Positions 46,059 to 57,140 of a stretch of 64,000 nt of DNA are shown one piece after another. The stretch lies in NCBI GenBank assembly GCA_900088475.1, contig FLMG01002637.1, positions 1-64,000 on the forward strand. The letters are read 5' to 3'. Source of the stretch: Hyphochytrium catenoides. Its lineage: Eukaryota > Sar > Hyphochytriomycetes > Hyphochytriales > Hyphochytriaceae. The position numbers and the translations under genes are program-made. Each line of letters opens with the position of its first letter. Position 1 is the first letter of the stretch. Below the pieces are notes generated by a model that was not told the DNA's origin, ran no database searches, and saw nothing but the letters and a program-made list of their open reading frames with translations.

Positions 46059-49000
46059 TTTGTCTAATAAGAAGATTGTGTTGTCGGTAGTTCAAAGAGG
46101 AAAGAAGAGGAGACGTAGGTTAACGCTGGGTGAAGAGAAGAGACAGAAGAAGCTCAACTTCTTGTGGGGATAGTAGAAGTTGAGTTTGTCTGCTTCTGAC
46201 CAGCTGATGAGGTCTTGTACTTTCTCTTGTGGAGAGTAGAGAAAATAAAGAAGTGAGGCGCTATTGCATCATAGGAAGCAGCACTGTTGTTGAGGATCAC
46301 CAAGCATGAAGTCCGGAAAAAAGAAGCGAGATAGTGTTTCTAAAGTCTTACACTTTATTAGGGTTAGAAGGTGGGCAAATGCTGCGTGCACTTGCTATCA
46401 TGATGAATCCCCCTCCTCCTACAGCCACTCTGGAAGTAAGCAAACTTGTCCGTATGCTTCACTTGCAAGGCGCTGTGAGGCTAGACTACGACTAGTAAGA
46501 AAAGGACTAATAAGAAGGTTTTTAAAATAATCAAACTTATGGGCAGCGAACCATTTACCACTGGCTGCATCAGTACAATGCTAGTGCGTATGACTGAGTA
46601 GTCATAGTTGGGAAAGACAAGCACAGCAGTAGTGTAGACCAAATGTAAGAACTACAGAAGCCATGTAGCAAAGTTAAGCCATACACAGCAGAGGAGATAG
46701 GGAGGACATGTGAGCTGGAGAGCTCTAGCGGTTCTATTATTATTCCAAGCACCAGAGGCGCAGTGAAAGAGTTCAGTCAGCCCCGGAAGCAGCATCCTAA
46801 GGCCCAGACATCAAAGGGACTGACTGTATGATGAGAACTGGTGACCAGATTCACTTCTCCTCCTTACAAGTAGTCTCTTGAAGCTCATCAAGCCAGTGGA
46901 TGTGTGATGCTTCTGGTGTGGCTGTGGTCCACATCCTCGTCTTCTACACGAAGACGAAGAGACTAGGTAAACCTACTTGCTGGTGGTGTCCTAGGAGCAA
47001 CAAAGACCCTACAACTATGCAGAAGATCTCGATAATGATACATCTGCGAGCGAGAGCAGAGTCAACTTGACAAGAAGTAGGCAATCTTGGCTGCGAAGGC
47101 TGTTCGCGCTTACTATATCTTAGTCCCTTACGCGGGCGATCAGCCACAGTCGTAATCCTGCGTCTCTGCCCTGCTTGATGCCCGCCTTTGCTGCCCTTCA
47201 CTGCCGGGAAAACTCAAGCATCTCTAGTCTGTTATTGGGAAAGGGATTGTTCTGTTTCCAAAGACAAAGGCAGATAGTTATATCACGAAGGATAGCTTAA
47301 GACAAAGATAGTCTATTACGAGCAGCTTCACCGACTTGAGTGAAAAGAGAAGACGAACTTGTTCACTTCTCACGAGCCAACAACACCGATGATTAACCAC
47401 CACTGCCCTTTCACCAGGACTCCGAATAGAAATGCAAGGATCTATGTCAGCTTATGTTAAAATCTTCTGAGGATAGGAGGCACCGTCCACGGCAGATCTC
47501 TACCGCCCTGGCGAAGGCATAGTTAGTTAGTAGAAGTGCCTTAAGCTTCGAAGGTGGTCGAACGATTTGTCTGGCCTCAAAAGCTACCTGACCTTATGAG
47601 AATCTCTATAAAGTGGCCTAGTCCACGTCCTTTGTCCTGTGGCACCAAAACTGCAAAGGATGTTCAGATAACAGAGGGAGTGGCGAGAAACAGTCCCCTA
47701 CTTCCACATCAGTGTACCGCAGTAGAACTGCAGCGCATCTTCCCCCATGAACCGGACTTCATGCTGTGCTTCTTATCTAGACCTCCGCCAGTTAACACTA
47801 CCGTTCTTCAAAGAAGCTGAAGCCATAGCCCTGACTAAAGGGAGAGATCTATAGACACGAAGAACTTCTTCAGTAGACACTATCTTTAGAGTGTTCAGTT
47901 GGAGACGGTGTGGAACTCCTTAATGGTAAGACAAAGAGGATCTTCAATGTCTATGATGAGACTCTCAGCCTCTTTTTGCGGTGTGGAAGATGCTATTCAC
48001 TCTCTACCAAGTCTGGTATGATTGAAGCTGTCGACCTCTTCAAAAACATACCTATCCTGATCACAAAAGGACAATCATAAGATAGTCACCCAAAACAGCC
48101 AAAGACTGATCAAAGAGAGGCTATAAGGTACAAACTTTGGGTCCAGTACTTTGTCCACCCTTTGATGGGTTGTAAGCCATCAAACGGCCCCAGGGCAATA
48201 ATGATGTGTGATGATCAGGAAACCTCCAGCAGAATCCAGAACACATTGCTTTGCTAAGCACTGAAAGGCAAGATACTTCGTAGATAGAAAGGGAAGTCCA
48301 AGGCTTGCTCTACACATGTGGTGCGATGCGATGTAGAAAGGGACGTTTGTGTGAGAGTAACGGCTGCTCCCGCTCTATTATTGGCCTCGGACTACCAAGT
48401 CATTCCCGTTGTCACCGTGATAAGCTCTCCTTCAGTTGCCGTTCCCCTGAAGGTTTCCAAAGCCTTCTCATTGCAGGCTAAGAAAAGTACACCACGAACT
48501 AAGAGTAAGAAGGAGGCTCGCAATCTTTCATATTTTATCCTTCCCCCTCAATGCAAAGTATTCTTCTGCACCGTTGTGACCAAAGGACACAGACAAACCA
48601 ATCCAGCAACGCATTTCTAATGTGGGTTCTATTTGTGGCAATCATTGCGTACGAGCTGTTCCCTGTAACACCATCTCTTGCCTGAAAGTCCGGAATGGGT
48701 GGGGCGGAGATGGTAAACTGGACTCTAAAGTTTCAAAAGCTTCATCTCCTTTCTATCTAAATCTATGGGAAATCACTTCTTGAAAGATACGAATGTACTA
48801 CAGACGCTGCAACAAACGAACGAAGGTTAGCTAAGCAGAAACTGGCTCTTGATGGTCTGCAATGGCGTGATCAGGGCTAAGCTGCTTAAGATGGGTAATA
48901 AGACTAGGCAAGGCTGAGGGCAGCCTTAGACCCTAAAGAGACAAGCGATGAGTGGCGTTTGAGCAGTGATGGTTCTTCAGTAACGCCCCCTCGGTGTGAA

Positions 49001-49787
49001 AAGGAAGGTGACAGAGAAGTGAACGGTAGAGAGACAGAGGGACAGAAAGAGACAAGCAGACGCAAACAAAGGACACCCAAATGTACCATCAAAGGGAGAG
49101 GGTAGACGGAGACAGAGCGTCGGAGGAGATGAGAAAACCTGGAGAAGAAGGGCATTCAGAGAGAGAAAGAATCAGAGGAAGGGATGTGAATGAACGTTAC
49201 TCCCTCTGCACCGGATCTCCCCTATTTTCAGCCGCAGCTGCACCAAAAACTGCAGTATCCGCCTGGTCCTCTGACTCTGCCTCTCCCTAGAGACTTTGAG
49301 CTCTTGCTTGCAAAGACTCCTTTAGCATTCTGATTCTTGTGCATGGCGTTATGATCTTCCAAGTCATTGCACAGAGGAAAGAGCCGTTGTCCACCCCTGG
49401 TGGTATTGAAAAGGCTCAGGAGCCACTTGGAGCCAGCTCTTTTCCAACCATCACTATGATAGGAAGCCTCCTCTCCGCCCACGATCTGATCTGTCCCCAA
49501 ACTCCGCTTGCGCTTGTATAATAGTTCTTATGAGTCTTCCTCTTCAATTCCCACTCACTCTTCTACTCCTCTACAAAAGACCAGCTGAGGCGTGATAAAA
49601 AGCAGTCACAAGTAATAGCGAAACCCCTCGTAGTGTGACTGTTCACCCTCACAGCCTGCTAAGTTTCACTCACAGCCGGGCTGTCAGCCGTCACTCATCA
49701 AATTTCCGCCTACTGGCCACCTCTCACCAATCTACTCTCAACCAGTGTAACAAAGAAGAAAGCACGTCGTTCTCTCAACCACAGACG
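46059..49787. other. Gene-poor stretch, divergent upstream regions
   Basis: About 3.7 kb between the LARP gene (minus) and the zinc-finger gene (plus). Short ORFs only; a frame at 48318-48620 has no recognisable feature. Confidence 0.5.
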
Positions 49788-50384
49788 ATGGCACTTCTCA
49801 ACAGCACTAACGCTCTTAGCCTTGGCACTAAGGCGGCAGTACCCACACCACGCCGCCGCCATCTCAACCGCCAGCGATGCATCGTTGAAGGATGTCAAAA
49901 GTTTGCTAGAGGATTGGAAGGTGTCTGCATCCGCCACGGTGGCCAGGGCAACAAACTCTGCCAGGTCCCAGGATGCATTCACCAAGTACGCAAAGGAGGC
50001 GTCTGCGTAAAGCATGGCGCTGAGAAGAGGCTCTGCAGCAAGCCCAACTGCAACAGAACTCTCTACTCTAAGGGTTTATGCTTTGGCCACCACCGTTCCC
50101 ACTTTGGCAAGAGCTCTCCTACCAACAGCCAGTCCACAGCTGTTCAGTCTGCACAAGTCCAAGCCCCTCTCGCTTTCAGATCACCTGCCGATGAACTCTT
50201 TTTCCAACTCTTCGATGTAGAAAACCATGGCCCCGCTATTGACCATGAAGCAGTTCTCTCAGCCTACGAGGGTGCACTTCTGAAGAGTACACCCGAGGTT
50301 TGCTTCTCCGTGGAGGAGTCAGTGTTCATGGACCTCACCAATATCTTCACTGCGCCCCCAAGTGATGCGGTTTTTGTTTTCTAA
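49788..50384 (+). CDS. WRKY19-like small zinc-finger repeat protein
   Basis: 198 residues from the ATG at 49788, which sits in a good context (CAGACGATGGC); the open frame extends upstream to an ATG at 49635. Three consecutive Cys/His units occupy about residues 28-105: RCIVEGCQKFARGLEGVCIRH, LCQVPGCIHQVRKGGVCVKH and LCSKPNCNRTLYSKGLCFGH, each C-x4-C-x(9-11)-C-x2-H. The pattern is that of the WRKY19-like zinc finger, best known from oomycetes, other stramenopiles and plants. The C-terminal part (about 110-198) is acidic and hydrophobic with DELFFQLFDVENHG and SVFMDLTNIF, which could be an activation or docking region. A nuclear or nucleic-acid-binding role is plausible but unproven. Confidence 0.7.
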   Translation: MALLNSTNALSLGTKAAVPTPRRRHLNRQRCIVEGCQKFARGLEGVCIRHGGQGNKLCQVPGCIHQVRKGGVCVKHGAEKRLCSKPNCNRTLYSKGLCFGHHRSHFGKSSPTNSQSTAVQSAQVQAPLAFRSPADELFFQLFDVENHGPAIDHEAVLSAYEGALLKSTPEVCFSVEESVFMDLTNIFTAPPSDAVFVF

Positions 50385-51650
50385 GCCACCACCCTGTCTT
50401 CAGGTCTCTCCCAAGTCTAGCGTTGTATCTGTTACTTCTTTCACACGTTCCCCATTCCCACATCAACTATCTGCCCGCGTTCATCATGCCAATGATGACA
50501 GCTAGCACTCATCCCTCGCGGGATTACAAAGCTTGCGGTCATGAGCTCACACACCACCTATAATTTATGAAGATGACTCTACAGCATGCTGGCCGCCAAT
50601 GCGCGTGTCCGTTGTATAATTCATCGCGTACCTTCTTTTTATAGAGATCAAAAGAAGAGGCTACCCTTACTATTCAAACCTTCAATGAAAAATTGTGAAC
50701 TATCAATGATATGCTCTCAGATGTGATTCTTCGGCTACCAGGCTGATAGGTTGCCACTAGGCCCTCTAAATTAAGTTCACAATCTCCCAGATAGAGGCTG
50801 ACTACTAGAAGATTTGCGATCGTGGCCGCTCTTGATGATTATGGAATACCTAGAATCTAGGGGAGACGCAAGTCATCCCTGGAAGTGCCAACTCTACTTC
50901 GCGATCCACAGTCCCTGCTGAGGTCTTTCTTATTATCACGTGAGCCACGACAGTAGTAGTTGTTGGGAAGAAAACGTCTTTCGAAGTAAGCTATTGACAG
51001 TAGTAAACCCAGATCAAGAGCCAACTGAGTGTGATTAGGATTGAAGAAATGATTCTTCTTACTCTCCTGAGCGTGATGCGGTATTCCTCATCATATGAGG
51101 AATGATAGTTAAAGTGCTCTTACCGCGACAAAATTACCTTCTAGTTCGAAGCTAACCTCCCATCCTTTCTTGTGGGAGTGATCCAGCGGCAAGAAGGAAT
51201 TAATGTCCTTTTGCTGGTGAAGGTTGCTTTCAATGTCACGACCAGAGTCGCACAAGCTTACTACTTCCTGATATAAATAAGTGAATTAGCACGAGGAGCC
51301 ATATCTTCATCCTTCTCATTCTAATGAGGGCCGGCTCCTTGAAGTCCTCTTATAGGCTGCCAACTCAAGAAGCGTTATAGATTAGCTTTAACGGCAAGCT
51401 GTGGTCGTTGCAACGTTACCACGCGAGCTAGGTGGTGTCTGTTGCCTTGTTTATTATTTATAAAAGAGAAGCATGATGTGCATCATCGCGACTGAAAAAT
51501 AGTCTTATGAATGAAATGATACACCAATGATATGTAGCCTGTATATTTTAAAGGTTATATAAAGAAGACTCTCTGGGCAATTGCGAAGACGTGCTGTTAT
51601 CTTCCATCATTGCCAATAGATCTTTCGTGACAACTAAGTGTTTCAGTGGA
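50385..51650. other. Convergent intergenic stretch
   Basis: Between the 3' ends of the zinc-finger gene and the repeat-rich secreted protein gene. No gene seen. Confidence 0.5.
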
Positions 51651-53300
51651 CTAATCATCTTTCTGTCCACGAAGAGAACCATGCTGCTTGTCTCCTTGAA
51701 CCATCATCATCTGTTGCTGCTGATTGTTCTTCTGTTCCCCGTTATTTTGTATGGGAGCGAGGGTATTAACGCCCTGGCCAGCTCCTCCCACCTGATTCTT
51801 CATGTTGTTGTTGCCACCGGCGGCTGGAGGTGGTGTCGTAAGCACCTGAACCGTCATAGGTGCAGCTGTGGCTCCTCCCTGTCCCTTGTTATTCTTGTTC
51901 ATGTTATCCTTATTGGCACCGTTGTTATTATTATTGGCTGGTGCCGTGGTGATGTGCTGGTTGTTATTCATGCCTCCACCTTTGCCCTTGTTGTTATTGT
52001 TGACAGGTGCAGTGGTCACTGCTGGTGCCGTCTGCTGCTGGTTCTTATTTTTGTCATTCTTGTTATTATTGGCAGGTGCTGTGGTCATTGCTGCTGCTGT
52101 CTGTTGCTGCTGCTGGTTCTTGTTATTGTTATTCTTGTTATTGTTTGCAGGCGCAGTGGTGACCGCTGGTGCTGTTTGCTGTTGCTGCTGCTGATTCTTG
52201 TTCTTGTCATTCTTGTTGTTATTGGCAGGTGCCGTGGTCGCTGCTGGTGCTGTCTGCTGCTGGTGGTTCATGTTGTTATTATTGGCAGGTGCGGTGGTGA
52301 CTACTGGTGCTGTCTGCTGCTGGTGTCCTCCCATATTGTTGTTCCCGTTGTCAGCAACTGGTGCAAGAGTTATTACAGCCGGAGCAGTGGTCTGTGCACC
52401 TCCTGCTGGAGGTGCAGTGGTTTGCGCAGCTCCTTCAGCGGGCGGCGCAGTGGTCAAGACCGCGACAGTGACGGGTGCTGTGGTTGCTCCTGCTCCTTGT
52501 TGGTTTTGATGCTTCTGCTTTTTCTCAAGCTTTTTCTTGTTGTTTTTCTGTTGTTGTTTCTGCTGCTGCTGCTGTTGGTAGATCAGAACGCAGTCCGGCA
52601 AGTTCACATTGTTATTGTTGGCCGGGGGGGCCGTAGCTGCTGGAGCAGTAGCGGTAGCCGCTGCTGGAGCGGTGGTAGTAGCTGCACCGGCCCCATTGCT
52701 GTTATTCGGCGCGGTAGTTGGTTGCTGCTTACCGTTGTTGTTGGCTCCAGCGCCTTGCTGATCATTGTTATTCTGTTGACCGGCGTTGCCTTGCTGAGGC
52801 GGCAGCTGTGCTTTTTGAGTCTTGAGGTTGTTCAGCTGGTCGGGATTGTCCTTCAAGAACTGGTCCAAGTTGCAGGCAGGATCAAACCCTTGAATGGCCC
52901 CGACAAGCTCTGGATTCTTTGGTGGTTGTGGGCAAATCTTAGAGCAAGGATTAGCGTTGGCAAAAGGGTCTACATTCTTCTCTGCCTTTCGGAAGTTGAC
53001 AGCGGCATCAATACAAGCTTGCGGGAGGTTGTTACCCTTGGCAAAGTCAATCATCTGGTCCGCCAGGTTTTGCTGGTCACATTCACCTGCGCCGCCTAGC
53101 AAAGTGGATACCGCTTGACCAGCGAAGGTTGCAAGCTTACCATTAATGTCGCCAGATACGCCAGTTGCGCAGTTTCGAATGCCATTCAGGATGCCATCTG
53201 GATTCTGCTGTCCGAAACGAGCATCTACACCGGTATGAAGCAGAGTCAAGTGGGCGGCAGAGATCGCTGCGGTGAGTCTGAGAATGACGGAGAGCTTCAT
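51651..53300 (-). CDS. Secreted fungal-type protein with Asn/Gln/TAPA repeat tail
   Basis: 549 residues from the ATG at 53300, chosen because MKLSVILRLTAAISAAHLTL begins a signal peptide; an upstream in-frame start at 53354 would add 18 residues. After the cleavage region DARFGQ comes a domain of about 150 residues with AGQAVSTLLGGAGECDQQNLADQMIDFAKG, ACIDAAVNFRKAEKNVDPF, CSKICPQPPKNPELVGAI. This arrangement resembles an RFGQ-starting secreted protein family that I know from fungi (sometimes labelled circumsporozoite-like because of low complexity). The rest is Asn/Gln-rich with imperfect repeats of the type QQTAPAVTTAPANNNKN, and it ends SLRGQKDD without a membrane anchor. Probably a wall or extracellular protein; function unknown. 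Confidence 0.75.
   Translation of the reverse strand: MKLSVILRLTAAISAAHLTLLHTGVDARFGQQNPDGILNGIRNCATGVSGDINGKLATFAGQAVSTLLGGAGECDQQNLADQMIDFAKGNNLPQACIDAAVNFRKAEKNVDPFANANPCSKICPQPPKNPELVGAIQGFDPACNLDQFLKDNPDQLNNLKTQKAQLPPQQGNAGQQNNNDQQGAGANNNGKQQPTTAPNNSNGAGAATTTAPAAATATAPAATAPPANNNNVNLPDCVLIYQQQQQQKQQQKNNKKKLEKKQKHQNQQGAGATTAPVTVAVLTTAPPAEGAAQTTAPPAGGAQTTAPAVITLAPVADNGNNNMGGHQQQTAPVVTTAPANNNNMNHQQQTAPAATTAPANNNKNDKNKNQQQQQQTAPAVTTAPANNNKNNNNKNQQQQQTAAAMTTAPANNNKNDKNKNQQQTAPAVTTAPVNNNNKGKGGGMNNNQHITTAPANNNNNGANKDNMNKNNKGQGGATAAPMTVQVLTTPPPAAGGNNNMKNQVGGAGQGVNTLAPIQNNGEQKNNQQQQMMMVQGDKQHGSLRGQKDD
51930..52330 (-). repeat. Coding repeats for Asn/Lys/Gln and TAPA blocks
   Basis: About five degenerate units of 70-80 bases encode QQQ-TAPA-TTAPANNNK-(N/D)KNK. 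Poly-Asn and poly-Gln codon runs vary in length among units. The opposite strand stays open for over 500 codons as a by-product. Confidence 0.75.
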
Positions 53301-53318
53301 GATGGAGCTGTTTCCTTG

Positions 53319-53325
53319 TACTATA
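53319..53325 (-). promoter_or_regulatory. Candidate TATA element of the gene starting at 53300
   Basis: TATATAG within ACTATATAG, about 20 bases before the ATG on the minus strand, matching the arrangement at the 875 gene. Its role is inferred. Confidence 0.3.
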
Positions 53326-53354
53326 TAGTGATAGGAAAGCAGTAGAGTTCTCAA

Positions 53355-55608
53355 ATCAGAAGATCCGCTTAAATCTATTCTCGCAGCAAAAAGCGAGGCT
53401 GGTTATTGGAGCTCGACTTTTTCTTGTTATCCGCAGCAGGTTAAGACAATCTCTCCGGCGTGGTTGATGGAAAGACTGCTCAACTGCGACTGAGCTTGAG
53501 GATGAGAAATAGAGAATGAGAAGAACAGCCTATGGCGCTGCACGCGCGGTCTACAGCCTCTGATACATTCTTCGGCCTCTACTTCGGCATCTTCCTTTGT
53601 ATTGGAGGTGGCATATAGGTCCTAAGAATGAAGAAGAACTGCTATGAGACCAGGGAGCGGATCTTTGCCATTACTTCTTAGCCCTGCTGACTAGATAGAT
53701 AGGTGTTCCCGTTGATTAAGGCACGAGGTACGAGAAGCGATGGACAAGATACAGGCAACGATGATCCGTTTTCAGCGTCGTTCTGGCTTCTTCTTTCCAA
53801 CCAGGCAGTTCTATTACTGTCCAGGGGCTAGCCATCATCATCATTCTTAAACGATCGCCACCACCAACAAAGCCGTTAATAAGGAAGGAGATGAAGGCAG
53901 TCACGAAGAAGATAAATATGATGGTGACGGTGCTATCCCTGTCATCCCTTCCTGATCCTTTGGTTGACCAGCTTCAGAGAGAGAAGGGCTATAGAGTAGG
54001 ATGACCGGTTCTGACGCTTGTCGCGCAGCACTTCTTCCTCCTGACGCTTGAAGATCCTTCATCAGCGGAAGCGGATGGTGTCTTGTTGTTTTGGCTGTTT
54101 AGTCAGACCATCCGGTCCTCTGAGTCTGATGCGAGGCCTAGGAAAGTCTGACCTGCAACATGCCATCCATGCTTCGTACTGTCGGGAAGTCAGAGCAGAG
54201 GCAATGGATGCTTTTGTATGTGGTGGTTACCGCATCCCTTCGCTCATTCGTGCTGGGATAGATCTGCTACAAGACCACAAAGTAGAGACGGGAAGTCTCA
54301 GCAAAGATCAAAGGAGCAAGATGATGATTCAATTGTCTGCCCCCATCCACTGTTTGTCTACTTGTCACACACCATTCCAGCCTTCCTCTGAACCGCTCTC
54401 CCACCCATCCTCTTTCGTGTACCCTCCTCTTTCCTTCTTATTCATCACCAGTCCAACATCAGGAAGCAGCCATCTGTTGCGTTCTTTTGTCTATTATTGT
54501 TCCCTAGTTCTATGAGCTAAGTCGCCTTGTCTGTGGGAGCCTAAGATCTCAAGCTTTCCTGCTGTTGATGCATCTCCAGTGCATAACGAGCTGAAGAGGT
54601 AGGCAGCCAGCAGCGGCAGGAGGGTGGTAAGACGAGCAAGGGAAGAAGAGTAAGACTGGGCTAACGGTAGATACTGCGTCACCCATCTAAACCTCTTGCT
54701 TACATACGGACGGACTCACTATCAGAGGAAGAAAGTCTATAAAAGGACGACTCCAATGGCTTCATTGTACCACCAGAAGATCCACCATTGAGCATCGACA
54801 CAGTCGGCTCGGGCCCGTGGTTGTATGGCGTCTTGTGTGTCTTCCACCCTCCTTCACCACCCGCCACGACATGGCAGCGATGGACGAACGAGCTGTCGTC
54901 AGAGTACGAGTAATCAACATATGAGACGGTAATTTTCCGCTACGCGGCGGGCAAGAGAGGGGCTGGTTCGGCCAGCAAGTCACGAAAGGTGGCGGCATAC
55001 AAGCAGAGAGTGTAGCACAGCTCACGTAGCTATACTCAGGGCGCCTCAAGCATGTGTAAAGCCCGAGAGGAGAGATGCCGCGTCTGGCTAGTAGCTCTTG
55101 GTGCTGCCCATCCTTGATGTTTATGGGGGAGATCAGAGGAGAGGGTGTGTCTACTTAGTTGTTGATGCTCAACCGCACACCAGTCTAGACTGGTTGTTCT
55201 GCCTTCTTGCATTTGGTGGAGGATGGAGCTGGCTCTCTCCTGGGAAGTGATGCCAGTGATGACAGCCGACACTGCCAGTCCGCAAAGTCCCTTTATACTG
55301 GTCATACTATCGTGATGTTGATACAGAACAAACTGGTAGCAGGCAAGATGCAGTTATATTTCCCCTATTATCCCCAAGCTCTGATTCCCTTGCCGACAAG
55401 AGGTCTTTCTCGGATAATCATTTTGAGCATCGGGCGGCTGATGAGACTGAACCACAGAAGTTAGACCAATACTAGTGATGATCAGTTGACTGCTGTGACG
55501 TTTGTCCGTGGCTTATGAAGACGATTGTCCTAGTCGTAGATTCATCATGCCAGTCACAGCACCGCTACTATATGATACCGGAGTGAAAGGATTGGGAGAA
55601 GGCTCATT
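53355..55608. other. Intergenic stretch, no gene recognised
   Basis: A 155-codon plus frame at 54048-54515 and a minus frame at 55036-55305 have no recognisable domain. Nothing else supportable. Confidence 0.5.
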
Positions 55609-55753
55609 TTCTTCTGCTCACCCGATGACATGACAGAGGATGCAAATGTATGATAAGCCTCGGACTGGGGGGATCAAACCGGCGCTTGACACCACTAGCC
55701 TGGGACCTCTCCTTGCCGCCTAGCTGGGTCAAACGGGATGGAGGAGGCTCTTG
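55609..55753. repeat. Dispersed repeat, copy A
   Basis: About 145 bases from ttttcttctgctcaccc to gaggaggctcttg. It is a diverged direct repeat of copy B at 56051-56192. On the minus strand it holds GGTTTGATCCC, which resembles a polymerase III B box, preceded by AGGCTAGTGGT; a tRNA-derived SINE is possible but the box spacing is short. Confidence 0.65.
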
Positions 55754-56050
55754 GTCCGTTGGTAAGAGCCGGGTCCTAGCTCTTGAACTAACTAACAAGA
55801 ACTAAGCGTAAGGTATGGACTCCTTACCGCCTAAATAATAAACACGTACAATCATCTCCTCTAACATAGGTCCGGCATAACGAAGGGCGGGCGGGCGCGA
55901 TTGTTTCTGCGTCTAGGTTCTGGACAGGCGGCAAAGGCTGAGGCTGACCGAGCATATTTGAGACTGAGGAGCGAGGTGGGACTGAAGACCGAGGTGCTTT
56001 CTAATAACCGCGCCAGGACGAAAACCTAACATCCTCCGGATATTTTACCT

Positions 56051-56192
56051 TTCCTTCTGCTCACCGGGATGACGTGACAGAGCATGCAATGTGTGACAAG
56101 CCTCTGGCTGGAGGATCAAACTGGTGCTTGAGATTACTAACCTGGGAGCTCTCCTTGTCGCCTAGCTGGGTCAAGCGGGAGGAGGCTCTTGA
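56051..56192. repeat. Dispersed repeat, copy B
   Basis: Diverged direct repeat of copy A in the same orientation (ttccttctgctcaccgggat ... ctagctgggtcaagcgggag). It lies immediately beside the tyrosine-recombinase remnant, so both copies could be part of a mobile element or of nested insertions. Confidence 0.65.
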
Positions 56193-56314
56193 TCCCCAGG
56201 GAGTAGGGCGTCGTAGCAGTGCGATGTGTGCGCGATTAGCATAGCGAGTTAGCGTAGCGAGTGTTGAGGAGTGGTAGTTTGTTGGGACCTCCTGCCTGCT
56301 TGGACCCTACCATC

Positions 56315-57140
56315 CTATTCTAGCCGCCCGCCGTGTCTTTCCGTTTGGACGGGTTGATAGGCCGGGTAGCCTTGGTAAGCGTCAAAGTGCCTGCGCCCCA
56401 AGGATTTGATGGTTTGGTCGGCCGCCTGACCGTTCATTAGTGCAGTGGCGCCTCCTACCCTCAGGGAGTGCGTTGAGTACCGTTCGGGTGGATGTCCGCA
56501 CTTTGCTGCTGCAGCTTGCTTCACCAACTTGGCCACGTTCTCGGCAGTAACAGTGATTCCGGGCGGTCCTCCCGCTAACCCCTGCTCGCCTGGATGACCC
56601 CAGGCCGAGTGCACCGCCTTCAGCAGACGGCCTGCCTTGACAGGGCACAGAAGAGAGTGTCCCGAGCAACCTCCGTAAGCGACTATGAGACCCTCTCCCG
56701 ATCTGGTCGTTTTCGCCGCAGCGTAAGCGTAAATCGATACCCAAAGCCGTAGGCCATTGATTCTAAGGACGCAGGGGTGGGCCTCGGTGCCCATGAGGCA
56801 GTACTACGACCTTCTGAGGGGGAAGCAGTACGCCAGAATAGTGAGCCCCATAAGAGTTGGTGGTGTGGTGTGTACCAAGAAATAGCGTCTGAGAAGCGCA
56901 GCAGGATTGGCAAACGGTCACGGGCTGCTTCTGGGCAGTGAGAGCCGATTCGCGGCTAAGGCCCTGTCTTAGGACATGGTGCCCTCTGTGTGCCATCCTG
57001 GGCATCTCGTTGGAAACCATATGATCGGCAGTAGTAAGCAGCGAAAGGGCCACTCTGCTCAGTATCCGCTGGTTGCTCCTGGGAATGTGGCAGTCCGACG
57101 TGGTGCTCAGGCACAAGGGTGGCATTGACAAACACTTCAC
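56315..57140 (-). mobile_element. Decayed tyrosine recombinase (DIRS/Ngaro/Crypton-like) fragment
   Basis: The longest open frame (56794-56315, about 159 codons) reads as the catalytic C-terminal half of a tyrosine recombinase: KTTRSGEGLIVAYGGCSGH, LCPVKAGRLLKAV, then RYSTHSLRVGGATALMNGQA (the HxxR box), DQTIKSLGRRHFDAYQGYPAY (H/W box and candidate nucleophile Tyr). Sequence upstream to about 57140 looks like the preceding part (HTTPPTLMGLTILAYCFPLRR) but is split by stops and shifts, so the gene is degenerate. This recombinase type is used by DIRS-like retroelements and Cryptons in fungi, oomycetes and animals; no reverse transcriptase is visible here, so the class is open. No terminal repeats were identified. 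Confidence 0.65.

Noticed and set aside
51591-53099. 502-codon open frame on the plus strand
   Set aside because: Antisense of the Asn/Gln/TAPA repeat gene. It is open only because the repeat lacks stop codons in that frame; it reads as Leu/Val/Cys low complexity.
55036-55305. 89-codon minus frame beginning with a signal-peptide-like MTSIKGLCGLAVSAVI
   Set aside because: The hydrophobic start is weak and the rest has no feature; too short to support.
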